Of a stretch of DNA of 64,000 bases, positions 7,693-16,322 are shown piece after piece. The position numbers were made by a program, and so were the translations under genes. The DNA lies in contig NZ_FMZD01000005.1 of assembly GCF_900101525.1 (NCBI RefSeq), positions 1 to 64,000 on the forward strand, read 5' to 3'. Below the pieces are notes generated by a model, which did not search any database, was not told where the DNA came from, and saw only the letters and a program-made list of their open reading frames with translations. This DNA is from Marinilactibacillus psychrotolerans. GTDB lineage: Bacteria > Bacillota > Bacilli > Lactobacillales > Carnobacteriaceae_A. How positions within the stretch are numbered: the first letter of the stretch is position 1; every line of letters begins with the position of its first letter.

Positions 7693-8565
7693 TTATTTGT
7701 TTTGTTTCTTCTTTTTAAATATAAATATAATCCAAATAATCATTCCGATTACAAATATAAATGGTAAAACATAAACAATCCAAACTACCATATTTTGCAG
7801 GAAGTAGAAGAATGTATAAGCTGAATTAATAAAGGCTTCTTTTATTCTTTCAAGGAAAGGTCTGTCTTCTCCTCGATTATTTGCAATAGTAGAGCGCTCT
7901 GTCAAAGTAATATTAACCATAGTATAATCGATTAAACTGTCATAATTTTCTATAATAGATTGAAGAGATTCACGTTCAGCGATTGTCTCACTTAAGCTAT
8001 CTTCAATTTGAATAATTACTTCTACAGATTCTGCTTCTTCCAGCAAAGCATTCAACCGCTCTTCTTTATTGCTCAATACTTTTATCCTAGCTTCTGTGTC
8101 GCGGTACGACTGAGTGACATCTTCACTGCTAATCATTTCGTTTTCCTTATATGCGTCCATTCCTTCTAGTTCATCGAGGAATGCGTCCATTGATTCTGTA
8201 GGGACACGCAGCGTATAGTCCTTACTTCGAGACTGCTGATCAGCTGAATCGTTCCATTCATTTGAATATTCAATATAAGCGCCATGATTTTCGATAGTTT
8301 TTTCAATATAGTCAATGCTCTCTTGGAAATCCGTCGTCTCATATCCTACATCAACTGACTTGATAACCTTTTCGCCAATCAATGGTTCGTTTTGCTCTAC
8401 ACTAGCAGCACCTTCTTCTGTCTCGATGTCGATGTCCATATCCTCACTTAATTGCTCATCAGAAACTTCCATTGAATCATCTGACGATTCGTTCCCCTGA
8501 TTTGAACACGCTACCATTAACAAACTCAAAGATAACCCTAGACTTAACCAGTACTTCTTTGACAT
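7693..8565 (-). CDS. DUF4349 lipoprotein
   Basis: The 290-residue precursor has a lipoprotein signal ending LLMVAC (Cys20 is the lipidated residue), then an acidic Ser/Glu/Asp-rich linker. A DUF4349 domain follows: KSVDVGYETTDFQESIDYIE, coiled central helices with SNKEERLNALLEEAESVEVI, and VNITLTE. One transmembrane helix lies near the C-terminus (about 255-283) with a lysine-rich tail. It is thus anchored at both ends on the outer face of the membrane. The function is unknown. GGGAGG precedes the ATG, and a symmetrical inverted repeat lies 45-70 bases upstream. Confidence 0.85.
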   Translation of the reverse strand: MSKKYWLSLGLSLSLLMVACSNQGNESSDDSMEVSDEQLSEDMDIDIETEEGAASVEQNEPLIGEKVIKSVDVGYETTDFQESIDYIEKTIENHGAYIEYSNEWNDSADQQSRSKDYTLRVPTESMDAFLDELEGMDAYKENEMISSEDVTQSYRDTEARIKVLSNKEERLNALLEEAESVEVIIQIEDSLSETIAERESLQSIIENYDSLIDYTMVNITLTERSTIANNRGEDRPFLERIKEAFINSAYTFFYFLQNMVVWIVYVLPFIFVIGMIIWIIFIFKKKKQNK

Positions 8566-8609
8566 AGTTTACCTCCCTACTTATTTGACTAAGCTTTATT
8601 TACCCCTAT

Positions 8610-8634
8610 CTTATCAAATTACAAAGTTGATAAG
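8610..8634. promoter_or_regulatory. Inverted repeat, candidate operator of the DUF4349 gene
   Basis: CTTATCAA (8610-8617) and TTGATAAG (8627-8634) form perfect 8-bp arms with a 9-bp spacer, 45-70 bases upstream of the lipoprotein start. No U-tract follows on either strand, so a protein-binding site is more likely than a terminator. Confidence 0.35.
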
Positions 8635-8709
8635 TAGTACAAGTTTAATTTTCATTTATTTATAGAAATTTCACTGTACAAAATGATTCAAATTTCACTT
8701 TTATTAGTC

Positions 8710-8738
8710 TTGCTTAGCTATAGGCTCTTTTGTACAAT
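8710..8738 (+). promoter_or_regulatory. Promoter of the SAP/HeH-like gene
   Basis: TTGCTT (8710-8715) is 17 bases from TACAAT (8733-8738). The coding start follows 39 bases later. Confidence 0.55.
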
Positions 8739-8776
8739 GAGGGTACAACTATCATACATAAAAAGGAGCTGTAGCT

Positions 8777-9379
8777 ATGAATACACATAATATTGAATTA
8801 CAGAATAGTCATTTAGATTTAGAAGATGAAACAGTTCAGAAAGTTTTGTCTCTATATGATCAGCATGATGAAGCTCCTTATATTTCACCAGACCGAGATC
8901 TAGAAGAATGGCTGAAAGCTGTTAAGATCGGATCAGAATCTCTCGTTCCTAAACGTAATATGAAACGTCTAGAAGAAGGTATTCTTCCGGGACATTTAAT
9001 CCTGCTTTGGCGAATCAGTTTTTCGACATTTACCAATGAAACAGTGTTTCCTAAATATTTTGAATATACTTATGGCATTAATGCTGAACAAGCTTTACAA
9101 GAAGTGCAGGAAAAGCATTATGCAATAGAATTATCAGCTTTTGCCTCCCTCACACATTTGAATGCTGCTCATTTGAGGGCTCTGTTAAAAGATAAGAATG
9201 TTAAAGGGTATACTCAATTAACTAAAGGTCAGTTAATGAAAAGAGTACAAGGCGTTTATTTAGAAGACGAATTGGCAAAAATGTTTAATATCAGAGGATA
9301 CAAATTAACCCCGATAGGACTTGAATTATTGGAAAAATATTCTGATATTATTGATAGACATCCCCAGAAGAAGTTTTAA
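8777..9379 (+). CDS. Cytosolic protein with C-terminal SAP/HeH-like helical domain, unknown
   Basis: The 200-residue protein has no signal or membrane span. Residues about 115-150 (LTHLNAAHLRALLKDKNVKG...LTKGQLMKRV) resemble a SAP/HeH helix-extended-loop-helix nucleic-acid-binding motif, followed by KLTPIGLELLEKYSDIIDRH, a tail seen in some phage- or plasmid-linked proteins of Firmicutes. A role in binding nucleic acid is only an inference. AAGGAG precedes the ATG, and a strong terminator follows at once, so this is a single-gene unit. Confidence 0.6.
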   Translation: MNTHNIELQNSHLDLEDETVQKVLSLYDQHDEAPYISPDRDLEEWLKAVKIGSESLVPKRNMKRLEEGILPGHLILLWRISFSTFTNETVFPKYFEYTYGINAEQALQEVQEKHYAIELSAFASLTHLNAAHLRALLKDKNVKGYTQLTKGQLMKRVQGVYLEDELAKMFNIRGYKLTPIGLELLEKYSDIIDRHPQKKF

Positions 9380-9384
9380 TCCTT

Positions 9385-9420
9385 AAAAGACACTTTTCAA
9401 ATGAAAAGTGTCTTTTATAA
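9385..9420 (+). terminator. Intrinsic terminator
   Basis: A 13-bp stem (AAAAGACACTTTT with AAAAGTGTCTTTT) has a 6-nt loop and a T-rich tail, directly after the stop at 9379. Confidence 0.8.
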
Positions 9421-9499
9421 TATTGACTGTTATTAAACATATGCTATTGTTAAACTGAATACTATATAAACACAAATACACCATATAGGAGTTATTATA

Positions 9500-10195
9500 A
9501 TGGATATTATCAATGTTTTGATTGCAGATGACGACCAGGGAATAGCCGATTTACTTGCAATTCATTTAAAAAAAGAAGGATATACTATATATAAAGCTGC
9601 AAACGGAAAAGAAGCTCTGCATCTAATTAAAACAAACTCGATTGACCTGCTGATTCTTGATATTATGATGCCAGAAATGGATGGATATGAAGCAATCAAT
9701 CGAATACGAAAAAATTATAATATGCCAATTATTTTCTTAAGTGCAAAAACATCCGATTTTGATAAAGTGCACGGACTTGCAATCGGTGCGGACGATTATA
9801 TGACGAAGCCTTTTACACCAATTGAACTAGTGGCCCGTGTGAATGCACAGTTGCGCCGATACACAAAGCTGAATTATCCAATAGAAAATGCTTCTACTGA
9901 AATCGAACATAGAGGCTTGATTATTTCTCAAGACTACAGAACAGTCACTTTGTATGATACATCTATCAACCTTACTCCGAAAGAATTTGATATTTTGTAT
10001 TTACTTGCCAGCCATCCTAAAAAAGTATTTAGTGTTGAGAACATCTTTAAGCATGTATGGAAAGAAGCGTACTTTGACGATGCGAACACAGTAATGGTGC
10101 ACATTAGAACGCTTAGAAAAAAACTTAAAGAAGATCAACAGAAAGATAAATGGATCAAAACAGTCTGGGGTGTGGGCTATGCCTTCAATGGATGA
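9500..10195 (+). CDS. VanR-like OmpR-family response regulator
   Basis: The 231-residue protein has a receiver domain (1-120) with acidic pocket Asp10/Asp11, phosphoacceptor Asp54 (LILDIMMPEMDG) and Lys103 in TKPF. A winged-helix DNA-binding domain follows (about 135-230, LTPKEFDILYLLASHPKKVF...HIRTLRKKLK). Similarity runs close to VanR-type regulators (GADDYMTKPFTPIELVARV). TAGGAG precedes the ATG. Its stop overlaps the start of the kinase gene, so they are co-transcribed. Repeats upstream of the two carboxypeptidase genes are its likely targets. Confidence 0.9.
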   Translation: MDIINVLIADDDQGIADLLAIHLKKEGYTIYKAANGKEALHLIKTNSIDLLILDIMMPEMDGYEAINRIRKNYNMPIIFLSAKTSDFDKVHGLAIGADDYMTKPFTPIELVARVNAQLRRYTKLNYPIENASTEIEHRGLIISQDYRTVTLYDTSINLTPKEFDILYLLASHPKKVFSVENIFKHVWKEAYFDDANTVMVHIRTLRKKLKEDQQKDKWIKTVWGVGYAFNG

Positions 10196-11300
10196 AAAAC
10201 TACTCAGCTTTCGGGTAAAATTAATACTAACTTTTTTATTAAGTATGACCCTTTCTAGTATCGTTACGTATTTAGCTTATTTTTTACTGAAATTATACTA
10301 TCAAAATAATGCTCTATATGGAAGTTTCTCAAGTTATTTTCGTCAAATTCTACGAAATATAGGAGACTTCAATGTCTTTTTCATTTTTTTTATCACCCTT
10401 TCTTTTATATTTTTCTATATTTTGACTAAACCGTACTCTCGTTATTTCTCTGAGATCTCAAGTGGCCTACACTCTCTTGCCCGCGGTGAATTCACACATG
10501 AGGTTCAGATTAATTCGAATGATGAGTTTAAAAGCATCGCTACAGACATTAATTCAGCGAGTAAGAAATTAGAAAAAGCAATTGAACAAAGCAAAGTTTC
10601 CGAAAACAGTCGAAACCAACTCATTGTGAACTTAGCGCATGATTTGCGTACTCCTCTTACCTCTGTTATAGGGTACTTGGATTTGATTATAAAAGACGAA
10701 GATCTAACAGACGAAGAGGTACAACATTATCTATCAATTGCCCATAATAAATCTAAGCGCTTAGAAAGACTTATCGATGAACTATTTGAAGTGACACGTA
10801 TGAATTACGGTATGTTCGAAGTCAAAAAAACGGCGCTAGACTTATCAGATCTGCTCAATCAACTCAAAGAAGAACTTTATCCTTTGTTTGAGGAAAGTGA
10901 ATTAACTGCCAGAATTACTGGGCAAAGCCCGATAAAGATTTTAGGAGAAGGTGATTTACTTGCTCGCGTATTTGAAAATCTATTAACCAATGCAATTCGT
11001 TACGGTGCAGATGGGCAATATGTCGATATTCATCATTTCATTGATCAGGATGAAGCTGTCGTTCGTATCACTAACTATGGTGCGACTATACCAGATGATT
11101 ATCTACCTTATTTATTTGATATGTTTTCTAAAGGGGACCATTCTAGAACACAGCAAGAAAATAGTACTGGGTTGGGGCTTTTCATTGCTAAAAATATCGT
11201 CAAGCAGCACGAAGGGCAAATTTCGGCTGAAAGTGATGTAATCAAAACAGTTTTCGAAGTCCGCTTACCCTTAAATCTTGATCAGAAAGAACCGATTTAA
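10188..11300 (+). CDS. VanS-like sensor histidine kinase
   Basis: This 370-residue kinase has two transmembrane helices (about 12-34 and 61-80) around a short extracellular loop. A HAMP-like linker follows (ISSGLHSLARGEF, about 90-140), then HisKA with His151 in LAHDLRTPLTSVIGYLDL, and a HATPase domain (NLLTNAIRYG; STGLGLFIAKNIV). The layout matches VanS. The start is uncertain: ATG 10188 overlaps the regulator stop by 8 bases, and ATG 10179 or GTG 10170 are alternatives without a better ribosome site. It probably phosphorylates the adjacent regulator. Confidence 0.88.
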   Translation: MDEKLLSFRVKLILTFLLSMTLSSIVTYLAYFLLKLYYQNNALYGSFSSYFRQILRNIGDFNVFFIFFITLSFIFFYILTKPYSRYFSEISSGLHSLARGEFTHEVQINSNDEFKSIATDINSASKKLEKAIEQSKVSENSRNQLIVNLAHDLRTPLTSVIGYLDLIIKDEDLTDEEVQHYLSIAHNKSKRLERLIDELFEVTRMNYGMFEVKKTALDLSDLLNQLKEELYPLFEESELTARITGQSPIKILGEGDLLARVFENLLTNAIRYGADGQYVDIHHFIDQDEAVVRITNYGATIPDDYLPYLFDMFSKGDHSRTQQENSTGLGLFIAKNIVKQHEGQISAESDVIKTVFEVRLPLNLDQKEPI

Positions 11301-11376
11301 GAGTTATTTAAGGTTTATACTAAGTTTTTTTTAAGCATCTTTATCTACGATAATATTTAAGACGATTATTCTTAAA
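11296..11376 (+). promoter_or_regulatory. TTTAAG repeat cluster, candidate response-regulator sites
   Basis: TTTAAG occurs at 11296, 11307, 11330 and 11356, and inverted (CTTAAA) at 11371, all in the 100 bases before the first carboxypeptidase gene. The first two copies are exactly 11 bp apart, the spacing favoured by OmpR-family dimers. A similar CTTATA-N5-CTTAAA pair precedes the second carboxypeptidase. That the neighbouring regulator binds here is an inference. Confidence 0.5.
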
Positions 11377-11393
11377 TTGAAAGGTAGAGATGT

Positions 11394-12287
11394 ATGAAAA
11401 AGATCAAAAGATTTATACAGGCTTGTTTATTAGGCGCTATAATTGTTGTGCCCATTATTTTTATGATCGGTGACAAACATGATACAAAAATACATGAAGG
11501 GGAATATGTCAGCCCACACATCTATATGATGAATAGAAAAACGAATACTATAATGTATAAAAAAGCAGCCGATACTTTGGCATACCCCGCTTCTCTTACT
11601 AAAATCATGACAGCCATTATAGCTATTGAGCAAATTGATTCACTTTCTGACTTAACAAAAATTGACGAAAATACTTATTCTGCAATGATTGAAGCCAACT
11701 CGTCTATGGCAGGGTTCTCACCAAGTGAAGAAGTGACTTATGCAGACCTTCTTTATGGGACCATTTTAAGTTCAGGTGGTGAAGCAGCTAAATCTTTAGC
11801 TGTTAGTATAAGTGGTAATGTTGATCACTTTGTACAACTGATGAATATAAAAGCAGCTGAATTAAAGCTGAAAAATACTCATTTTATGAATCCTGAAGGT
11901 CTTCATCACGAAAATCAGTATACAACTGCTTCAGATATGGCTAAGCTTTTGGATTATGCACTAGACAATGAGCAGTTCAAAAAAATCTTTACAACCGAAA
12001 CATATATAACCACTTCTACCTCATCACATCCTAACGGCATTTACTTAAGTTCAACGGTTCTCGAACAGGTTAAAGAGGCTTTTCTGGGTAACTTCAGTAT
12101 CATTGGTGGGAAGTCTGGTACTACTTATCAGGCCGGCCAGAACTGGGCTACTCTTGGGGTAATAGACGGAGAAGAATATATCTCCATCGTAATGGGCGCA
12201 CCGCTTAACGATCTCAGTCATCCAGATCGCGCACAAATAGAAGATACAGTGAAATTATATGAAAATACTTGGTCTTCTTTAGAATAG
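11394..12287 (+). CDS. D-alanyl-D-alanine carboxypeptidase (S11 family), active-type
   Basis: The 297-residue protein has an uncleaved-type N-terminal anchor (residues 7-25) and an S11 penicillin-binding domain outside the membrane. Motif 1 is complete: Ser67-Leu-Thr-Lys70. Motif 2 reads Ser127-Gly-Gly in place of SxN. Motif 3 is Lys240-Ser-Gly (KTG class). Such enzymes remove the terminal D-Ala of the peptidoglycan stem and limit cross-linking. It follows the VanRS-like pair, with its own AAAGGTAG site, and has TTTAAG repeats upstream, suggesting control by that system. Confidence 0.88.
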   Translation: MKKIKRFIQACLLGAIIVVPIIFMIGDKHDTKIHEGEYVSPHIYMMNRKTNTIMYKKAADTLAYPASLTKIMTAIIAIEQIDSLSDLTKIDENTYSAMIEANSSMAGFSPSEEVTYADLLYGTILSSGGEAAKSLAVSISGNVDHFVQLMNIKAAELKLKNTHFMNPEGLHHENQYTTASDMAKLLDYALDNEQFKKIFTTETYITTSTSSHPNGIYLSSTVLEQVKEAFLGNFSIIGGKSGTTYQAGQNWATLGVIDGEEYISIVMGAPLNDLSHPDRAQIEDTVKLYENTWSSLE

Positions 12288-12384
12288 TTAACTTATTCTA
12301 AATTAAATAAAGTAGTTTGCTGTGTGAACCTTTGACAAATTCCTCATAGAAGAATTGGAGTAGATTTTATAGTTCTCACTACTT

Positions 12385-12421
12385 CTTAACATATTTCATT
12401 TTATCTTATAATTCTCTTAAA
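12385..12421 (+). promoter_or_regulatory. CTTAA-type repeats before the second carboxypeptidase
   Basis: CTTAAC (12385), CTTATA (12405) and CTTAAA (12416) are the reverse orientation of the TTTAAG element seen before the first paralogue. The last two are 11 bp apart. Shared control of both genes is inferred. Confidence 0.4.
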
Positions 12422-12479
12422 TTGTTTTCTCTATCATATGCATATAGCACTTCATTGTAAAAAAGAAAGGTAGAGATGC

Positions 12480-13376
12480 ATGACAAAATTTCGGAGCTTT
12501 ATTGAGGGTTTATTAGTTGGGATAATTGTATTGATTCCCGCTGTTATAATTGTTGGGAACAGAATTGATATTCAACTGTATGCGCACGATTACACTAGCC
12601 CACATATTTATATAATGAATAGAGAAAAACAGAGTACTACTTACCAGAAATCAATGGACAGCAAAATCTCTCCTGGATCTTTAACGCAGATTATGACAGC
12701 AATTGTTGCCCTTGAAGAGAGTGATGATTTAACCGAACCTGTTTCTATCGATAATAAAACCTATAATGCAATGGCGGCAGCTGATTTCCCTATGGCAGGA
12801 TTCACTCCAGATGAAGTGGTTACTTATGAAGATCTTTTATACGGAATGATGTTCAGTTCAGGTGGAGAAACAGCTAATTCTATAGCTATTCATACAAGTG
12901 GTGATGTAAATAGCTTTGTTCAATTGATGAATCAAAAAGCGACCGAACTTCATTTAAAGGATACACATTTTACAAATCCAGAAGGTCGGCATCATCAAGA
13001 ACAGTATACAACAGCTTCAGACGTAGCAGCACTTTTAGATTATGCTTTAGAAAATCCGCAGTTCAAAACGATTTTCACAGCCGAAACATACAAAAGTTCT
13101 TCAACTGTAGAACATCCAAATGGTATTGAGCTCTACTCACCAGTTTTTAAACAACTAGAAAGTGAAGTTCAAGAAGGATTCAAGATAATCGGAGGGAAGT
13201 CAAGCATTACTGGTAAAGCAGGGCAAAGTTGGGTAACAGTTGGACTGATAAAAAATCAAGAATATCTAACTATCACAATGGGTGCACCTATAAAGGAACA
13301 TGAAGACCTTAATAAAGGTCAGCTAAATGATACCTTACACCTTTATAAAGTCACTCAGAGTATTACAGAAGAATGA
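12480..13376 (+). CDS. S11 carboxypeptidase paralogue with defective active site (probable pseudoenzyme)
   Basis: The 298-residue protein aligns without gaps to the preceding paralogue through residue 250, including the N-terminal anchor. The catalytic motifs are altered: motif 1 is Ser67-Leu-Thr-Gln70, so the general-base lysine of SxxK is lost, and motif 3 is Lys240-Ser-Ser instead of K-S/T-G. The overall fold residues are kept (NPEG, TTASD, GGK). The frame is intact and has the same AAAGGTAGAGATG ribosome-site sequence as its neighbour, so a tandem duplication that kept expression but lost chemistry is likely. It may bind substrate or regulate the active copy. Confidence 0.85.
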   Translation: MTKFRSFIEGLLVGIIVLIPAVIIVGNRIDIQLYAHDYTSPHIYIMNREKQSTTYQKSMDSKISPGSLTQIMTAIVALEESDDLTEPVSIDNKTYNAMAAADFPMAGFTPDEVVTYEDLLYGMMFSSGGETANSIAIHTSGDVNSFVQLMNQKATELHLKDTHFTNPEGRHHQEQYTTASDVAALLDYALENPQFKTIFTAETYKSSSTVEHPNGIELYSPVFKQLESEVQEGFKIIGGKSSITGKAGQSWVTVGLIKNQEYLTITMGAPIKEHEDLNKGQLNDTLHLYKVTQSITEE

Positions 13377-13517
13377 TATAGATAGATTTAATAAAAAGAT
13401 TTTTTTGAAAAGAATTACCTGATAATTTTGAATGATCTAAAGTAGAGCTTATCTACTCTTATTATCCCCGGTACATATAACATCCTTCGTAAATTTTAAG
13501 TATTTGATTTGCAGGCA

Positions 13518-13558
13518 TAAAAAAAAGTTATCTCATTAAATATTTTGAGATAACTTTA
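13518..13558 (-). terminator. Terminator of the DUF1456 gene
   Basis: AAAGTTATCTCA (13524-13535) pairs with TGAGATAACTTT (13546-13557) around a 10-nt loop. A run of T follows on the minus strand, about 100 bases after that gene's stop. Confidence 0.7.
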
Positions 13559-13654
13559 TGATTTTCTAATGGTTTCTACAGATTTACAAATTCTTTAGTT
13601 GAATTCAAGCACCTTTAACAGCTTGATTGCTTTGATAACTCGTTATTTATTAAA

Positions 13655-14176
13655 TCAATCTCTATATCTTAGTGCCAATCCTTTTAGAAAGTTTCTGGCA
13701 TATCTGTCGCCACATTCTTTATAGTTTCGTTGGCCTTCTTTGCGCAGTACGGCACTTAATTCACTATTTGAAATAAATACGCCGGCCTCATCCAATATAT
13801 CCAACATGTCTTCGCTGGTCAGTGATAGCGCGATTTTTACTTTTTTGAGTAAAACATTATTAATACTTCTATCATTTTTTATCATACTTTTATGTTTTTT
13901 AGTTTCCCCTGGCTTAGCTTCTTGTCTGCCTCGTTTATAGATAATCAGTCCATTCAAAAAAGCTTCCAGTGTAGCATTATCACATTTTTTCATATACTCA
14001 TTTTCTTTATAAGCCTCTTCATCTGTCTCCGACTGACTATAGTTACTTTTCGCGAGCATCTGCTGAACCTCTTCGATAGTTACTTTCTTATCGCCTAATG
14101 TAAGGATCTCCACCATATCTGCATCTTTAATATCCAGGGCATACCTTAATCTAACTAACCGGTCATTATTATTCAT
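13655..14176 (-). CDS. DUF1456 (YehS-type) family protein
   Basis: The 173-residue protein contains two copies of a roughly 70-residue module: NNDRLVRLRYALDIKDADMV...EEVQQML near the N-terminus and INNVLLKKVKIALSLTSEDM...SELSAVL near the C-terminus. Each ends in the cxxxFLNGLI / yarnFLKGLA block. This duplicated helical module is DUF1456, found in E. coli YehS; the function is not known. It is cytosolic, with TGGAGG before the ATG, and forms a single-gene unit convergent with the carboxypeptidase pair. Confidence 0.88.
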   Translation of the reverse strand: MNNNDRLVRLRYALDIKDADMVEILTLGDKKVTIEEVQQMLAKSNYSQSETDEEAYKENEYMKKCDNATLEAFLNGLIIYKRGRQEAKPGETKKHKSMIKNDRSINNVLLKKVKIALSLTSEDMLDILDEAGVFISNSELSAVLRKEGQRNYKECGDRYARNFLKGLALRYRD

Positions 14177-14417
14177 TATTTTCCTCCAGTAATTCTTTTC
14201 TTCCTTATTATCTATCTCAAGTTTAAAATAAGTTTCTTATTAATCAGTATAACCTGTTTTAATAGAGTAAGAAAGACGTATAAAATGTTGTTAAAAATTA
14301 TAACTCTATTTAGTCAAATGTTTCATATAAAAAGGATCAATCAATAACCAACTAAAAGACTTTATTCAGTGGGTATTAATGGATCTTCTTTGATGAGTGT
14401 ATTGAAATATTAAATAA

Positions 14418-15068
14418 TTATATCTTAATAACGCGCTCGCTGATCACAGCAGAAACACTGGTGAAAACCGCCACGATAACCACACTGACGCCTGCTAATT
14501 GAATAGCAGACATAGTTGAGATGGTATCTAAAAACCCATTACTAGTAAGCCAACTGATGAATCCTGTCTTCTGAGCTAAAAATCCTCCTCCAAATATAGT
14601 CCCCATCAGGATAAGAACAACCAGACGCGCTTGTTCACTTCCGAATTTCAAATACAATGGCGTTAATATACTTCCCGTCAAACAGCCAAACAACAAAGCC
14701 ACAGACGAGAGCAAAATAAGCTTTTCACCACTTATGGTAAAGTTATCTTGAGATAGAACCATAACCCCCACAAAAAACAGGGACATAATAATAGATGTTA
14801 AGATCAAAAAGATAATCAGTAATTCCTTTTGAATGACATATTTCATTTTTTTGATTGGTAGAGTAAACAAATAGGTAAATCCCTGATTTTCTTGATCATA
14901 AAGAATGGTTGTGGTTGCTACCGTGACAAAGAAGAAACTCATTAGCATAAATACGATATCAACTGATTGATTGGCATATCCATTAAACACTGTAATCAGC
15001 ATGAATAAAGCAAATAATTTCCACTGTTTTTTAAGCATTAATAGATCTTTAATCCATAATCCTTTCAT
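14418..15068 (-). CDS. ABC-2 type transporter permease
   Basis: The 216-residue protein has about six hydrophobic helices, with the ABC-2 feature ILYDQENQGFTYLFTLPIKK between helices 2 and 3. It lies downstream of an ATPase and a GntR regulator, and its ATG overlaps the ATPase stop (ATGA), so the two are coupled in translation. A GGGAGGAG site lies inside the ATPase end. This is the membrane half of a YtrA-type exporter; such systems often respond to cell-envelope antibiotics in Firmicutes. The substrate is unknown. Confidence 0.82.
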   Translation of the reverse strand: MKGLWIKDLLMLKKQWKLFALFMLITVFNGYANQSVDIVFMLMSFFFVTVATTTILYDQENQGFTYLFTLPIKKMKYVIQKELLIIFLILTSIIMSLFFVGVMVLSQDNFTISGEKLILLSSVALLFGCLTGSILTPLYLKFGSEQARLVVLILMGTIFGGGFLAQKTGFISWLTSNGFLDTISTMSAIQLAGVSVVIVAVFTSVSAVISERVIKI

Positions 15069-15916
15069 ATCTCTTCTCCTCCCATGACCATCAATAGAAT
15101 TTGATCAATTGATGGTTTCTCGATAATTAAATTCGGGTAATTTTCTTTGTAAAAGGACATTTGGTTTGTTAAGTAATCATAACCATAAGTCGTTCGTTTA
15201 CGGTATAACAGAAAACTCTGATCGATTTTATCCGTCATTGTTTCTTCTACTTTCAAAATTCCATACGTATCCAACAAGACGTCTGTATCTTCATGTAAAA
15301 GTACTTTCCCCTGTTTCAAGTAATAGATATCATCGCAGATTCTTTCCAAATCAGTGGATATATGAGAACTAATCAGTACACAGCTTTCTGGATATTTATC
15401 TAGGTATTCTTGCAATATGTCTAAAATCTCATATCGAGCACTCACATCGAGTCCACTTGTCGGTTCATCCAATATTAAGATCTGTGCTTTATGTGACAAT
15501 GCGGTTAAAGTTTTTAATTTCCCTTGCATACCTGTTGAAAATTCTTTAATTTTTTGGTTCAAAGGTAAGTTAAATTCCTGACATTTAGTTAGAAAATAAC
15601 TTTCATCATACTCTTGATAAAAATTTTTCAATAATCTATTTATATCCTTGATTGTAAAAGCTGGGCTAAAGAAGGAATCGGAGAGAACTGTTCCAATCTT
15701 TTCTTTATTTTCTGATGTTAGCTGATCTACAGAAATGCCATCTATCTTTGTTGTACCAGAATCAACTGGGATCAAACCAAGCAAGGCTTTAAAAGCAGTC
15801 GTTTTCCCTGCCCCATTTTCCCCAACCAGTCCTGTAATCATTCCTTTATTGACCTGTAAAGAGCAATTCAATTTGAATTTAGTATAGTCTACAACTACAT
15901 TTTCCATGACGATCAT
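15065..15916 (-). CDS. ABC transporter ATP-binding protein
   Basis: This 283-residue ATPase has Walker A GENGAGKTT (about 34-42), signature FSTGMQGKLK (about 127-136), Walker B ILILDEPTSGLD and the H-loop ISSHIS. The signature FSTGMQ is slightly unusual compared with LSGGQ but common in this ABC-2 group. The C-terminal 70 residues form a variable extension. It pairs with the downstream permease. The start uses GGAGG 12 bases upstream, near the GntR stop; a second ATG three codons in is possible. Confidence 0.87.
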   Translation of the reverse strand: MIVMENVVVDYTKFKLNCSLQVNKGMITGLVGENGAGKTTAFKALLGLIPVDSGTTKIDGISVDQLTSENKEKIGTVLSDSFFSPAFTIKDINRLLKNFYQEYDESYFLTKCQEFNLPLNQKIKEFSTGMQGKLKTLTALSHKAQILILDEPTSGLDVSARYEILDILQEYLDKYPESCVLISSHISTDLERICDDIYYLKQGKVLLHEDTDVLLDTYGILKVEETMTDKIDQSFLLYRKRTTYGYDYLTNQMSFYKENYPNLIIEKPSIDQILLMVMGGEEI

Positions 15917-15919
15917 TAG

Positions 15920-16294
15920 CTATTCATCCTCCAATATCATTAATACTAGTTTCTGAAACTCTTCTTTAGAAATACCCGAGTGTTTGGCTTTTTGTATGAC
16001 TTGTTCTAACTCTTCTTGTATCGTCACTAGCATCTCTTCTTTTTTAACATTTTTATTGACGGGCAAAACAAAGCTACCTTTTCCATGAATAGTTGTAATA
16101 AACCCTTCTTTTTCAAGTTGATCATAAGCTTTTTTCACCGTCAACGCACTGATTTTCAAGTCTTTTGCTAGCATACGAACAGACGGGAGTGATTCTTGCT
16201 CTTTCATTTCATTTTCTATAATCATTGTCTTTATTTTATTTGCTAGCTGTTCATAAATTGGAATCATTGAGTTATGCTGGATAATAACTTTCAT
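15920..16294 (-). CDS. GntR-family (YtrA subfamily) transcriptional regulator
   Basis: The 124-residue protein has a GntR winged helix in its first 70 residues (IYEQLANKIKTMIIENEM...LPSVRMLAKDLKISALTVKKAYDQLEKEGFI) and only a short C-terminal helical tail. That is the YtrA layout, which lacks a ligand-binding domain. It heads the ABC operon and probably represses it. The promoter just upstream carries four AACAGT-like repeats at exact 10-bp spacing, the likely operator. Confidence 0.88.
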   Translation of the reverse strand: MKVIIQHNSMIPIYEQLANKIKTMIIENEMKEQESLPSVRMLAKDLKISALTVKKAYDQLEKEGFITTIHGKGSFVLPVNKNVKKEEMLVTIQEELEQVIQKAKHSGISKEEFQKLVLMILEDE

Positions 16295-16322
16295 GTTGCC
16301 TTATACACCCTCTCTATTCATA

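Noticed and set aside
9456-9472. A 17-base match (AACTGAATACTATATAA) shared with 37870-37886, both before regulator genes
   Set aside because: In AT-rich DNA one such match in 64 kb is not surprising, and the sequence is not symmetrical or repeated elsewhere.
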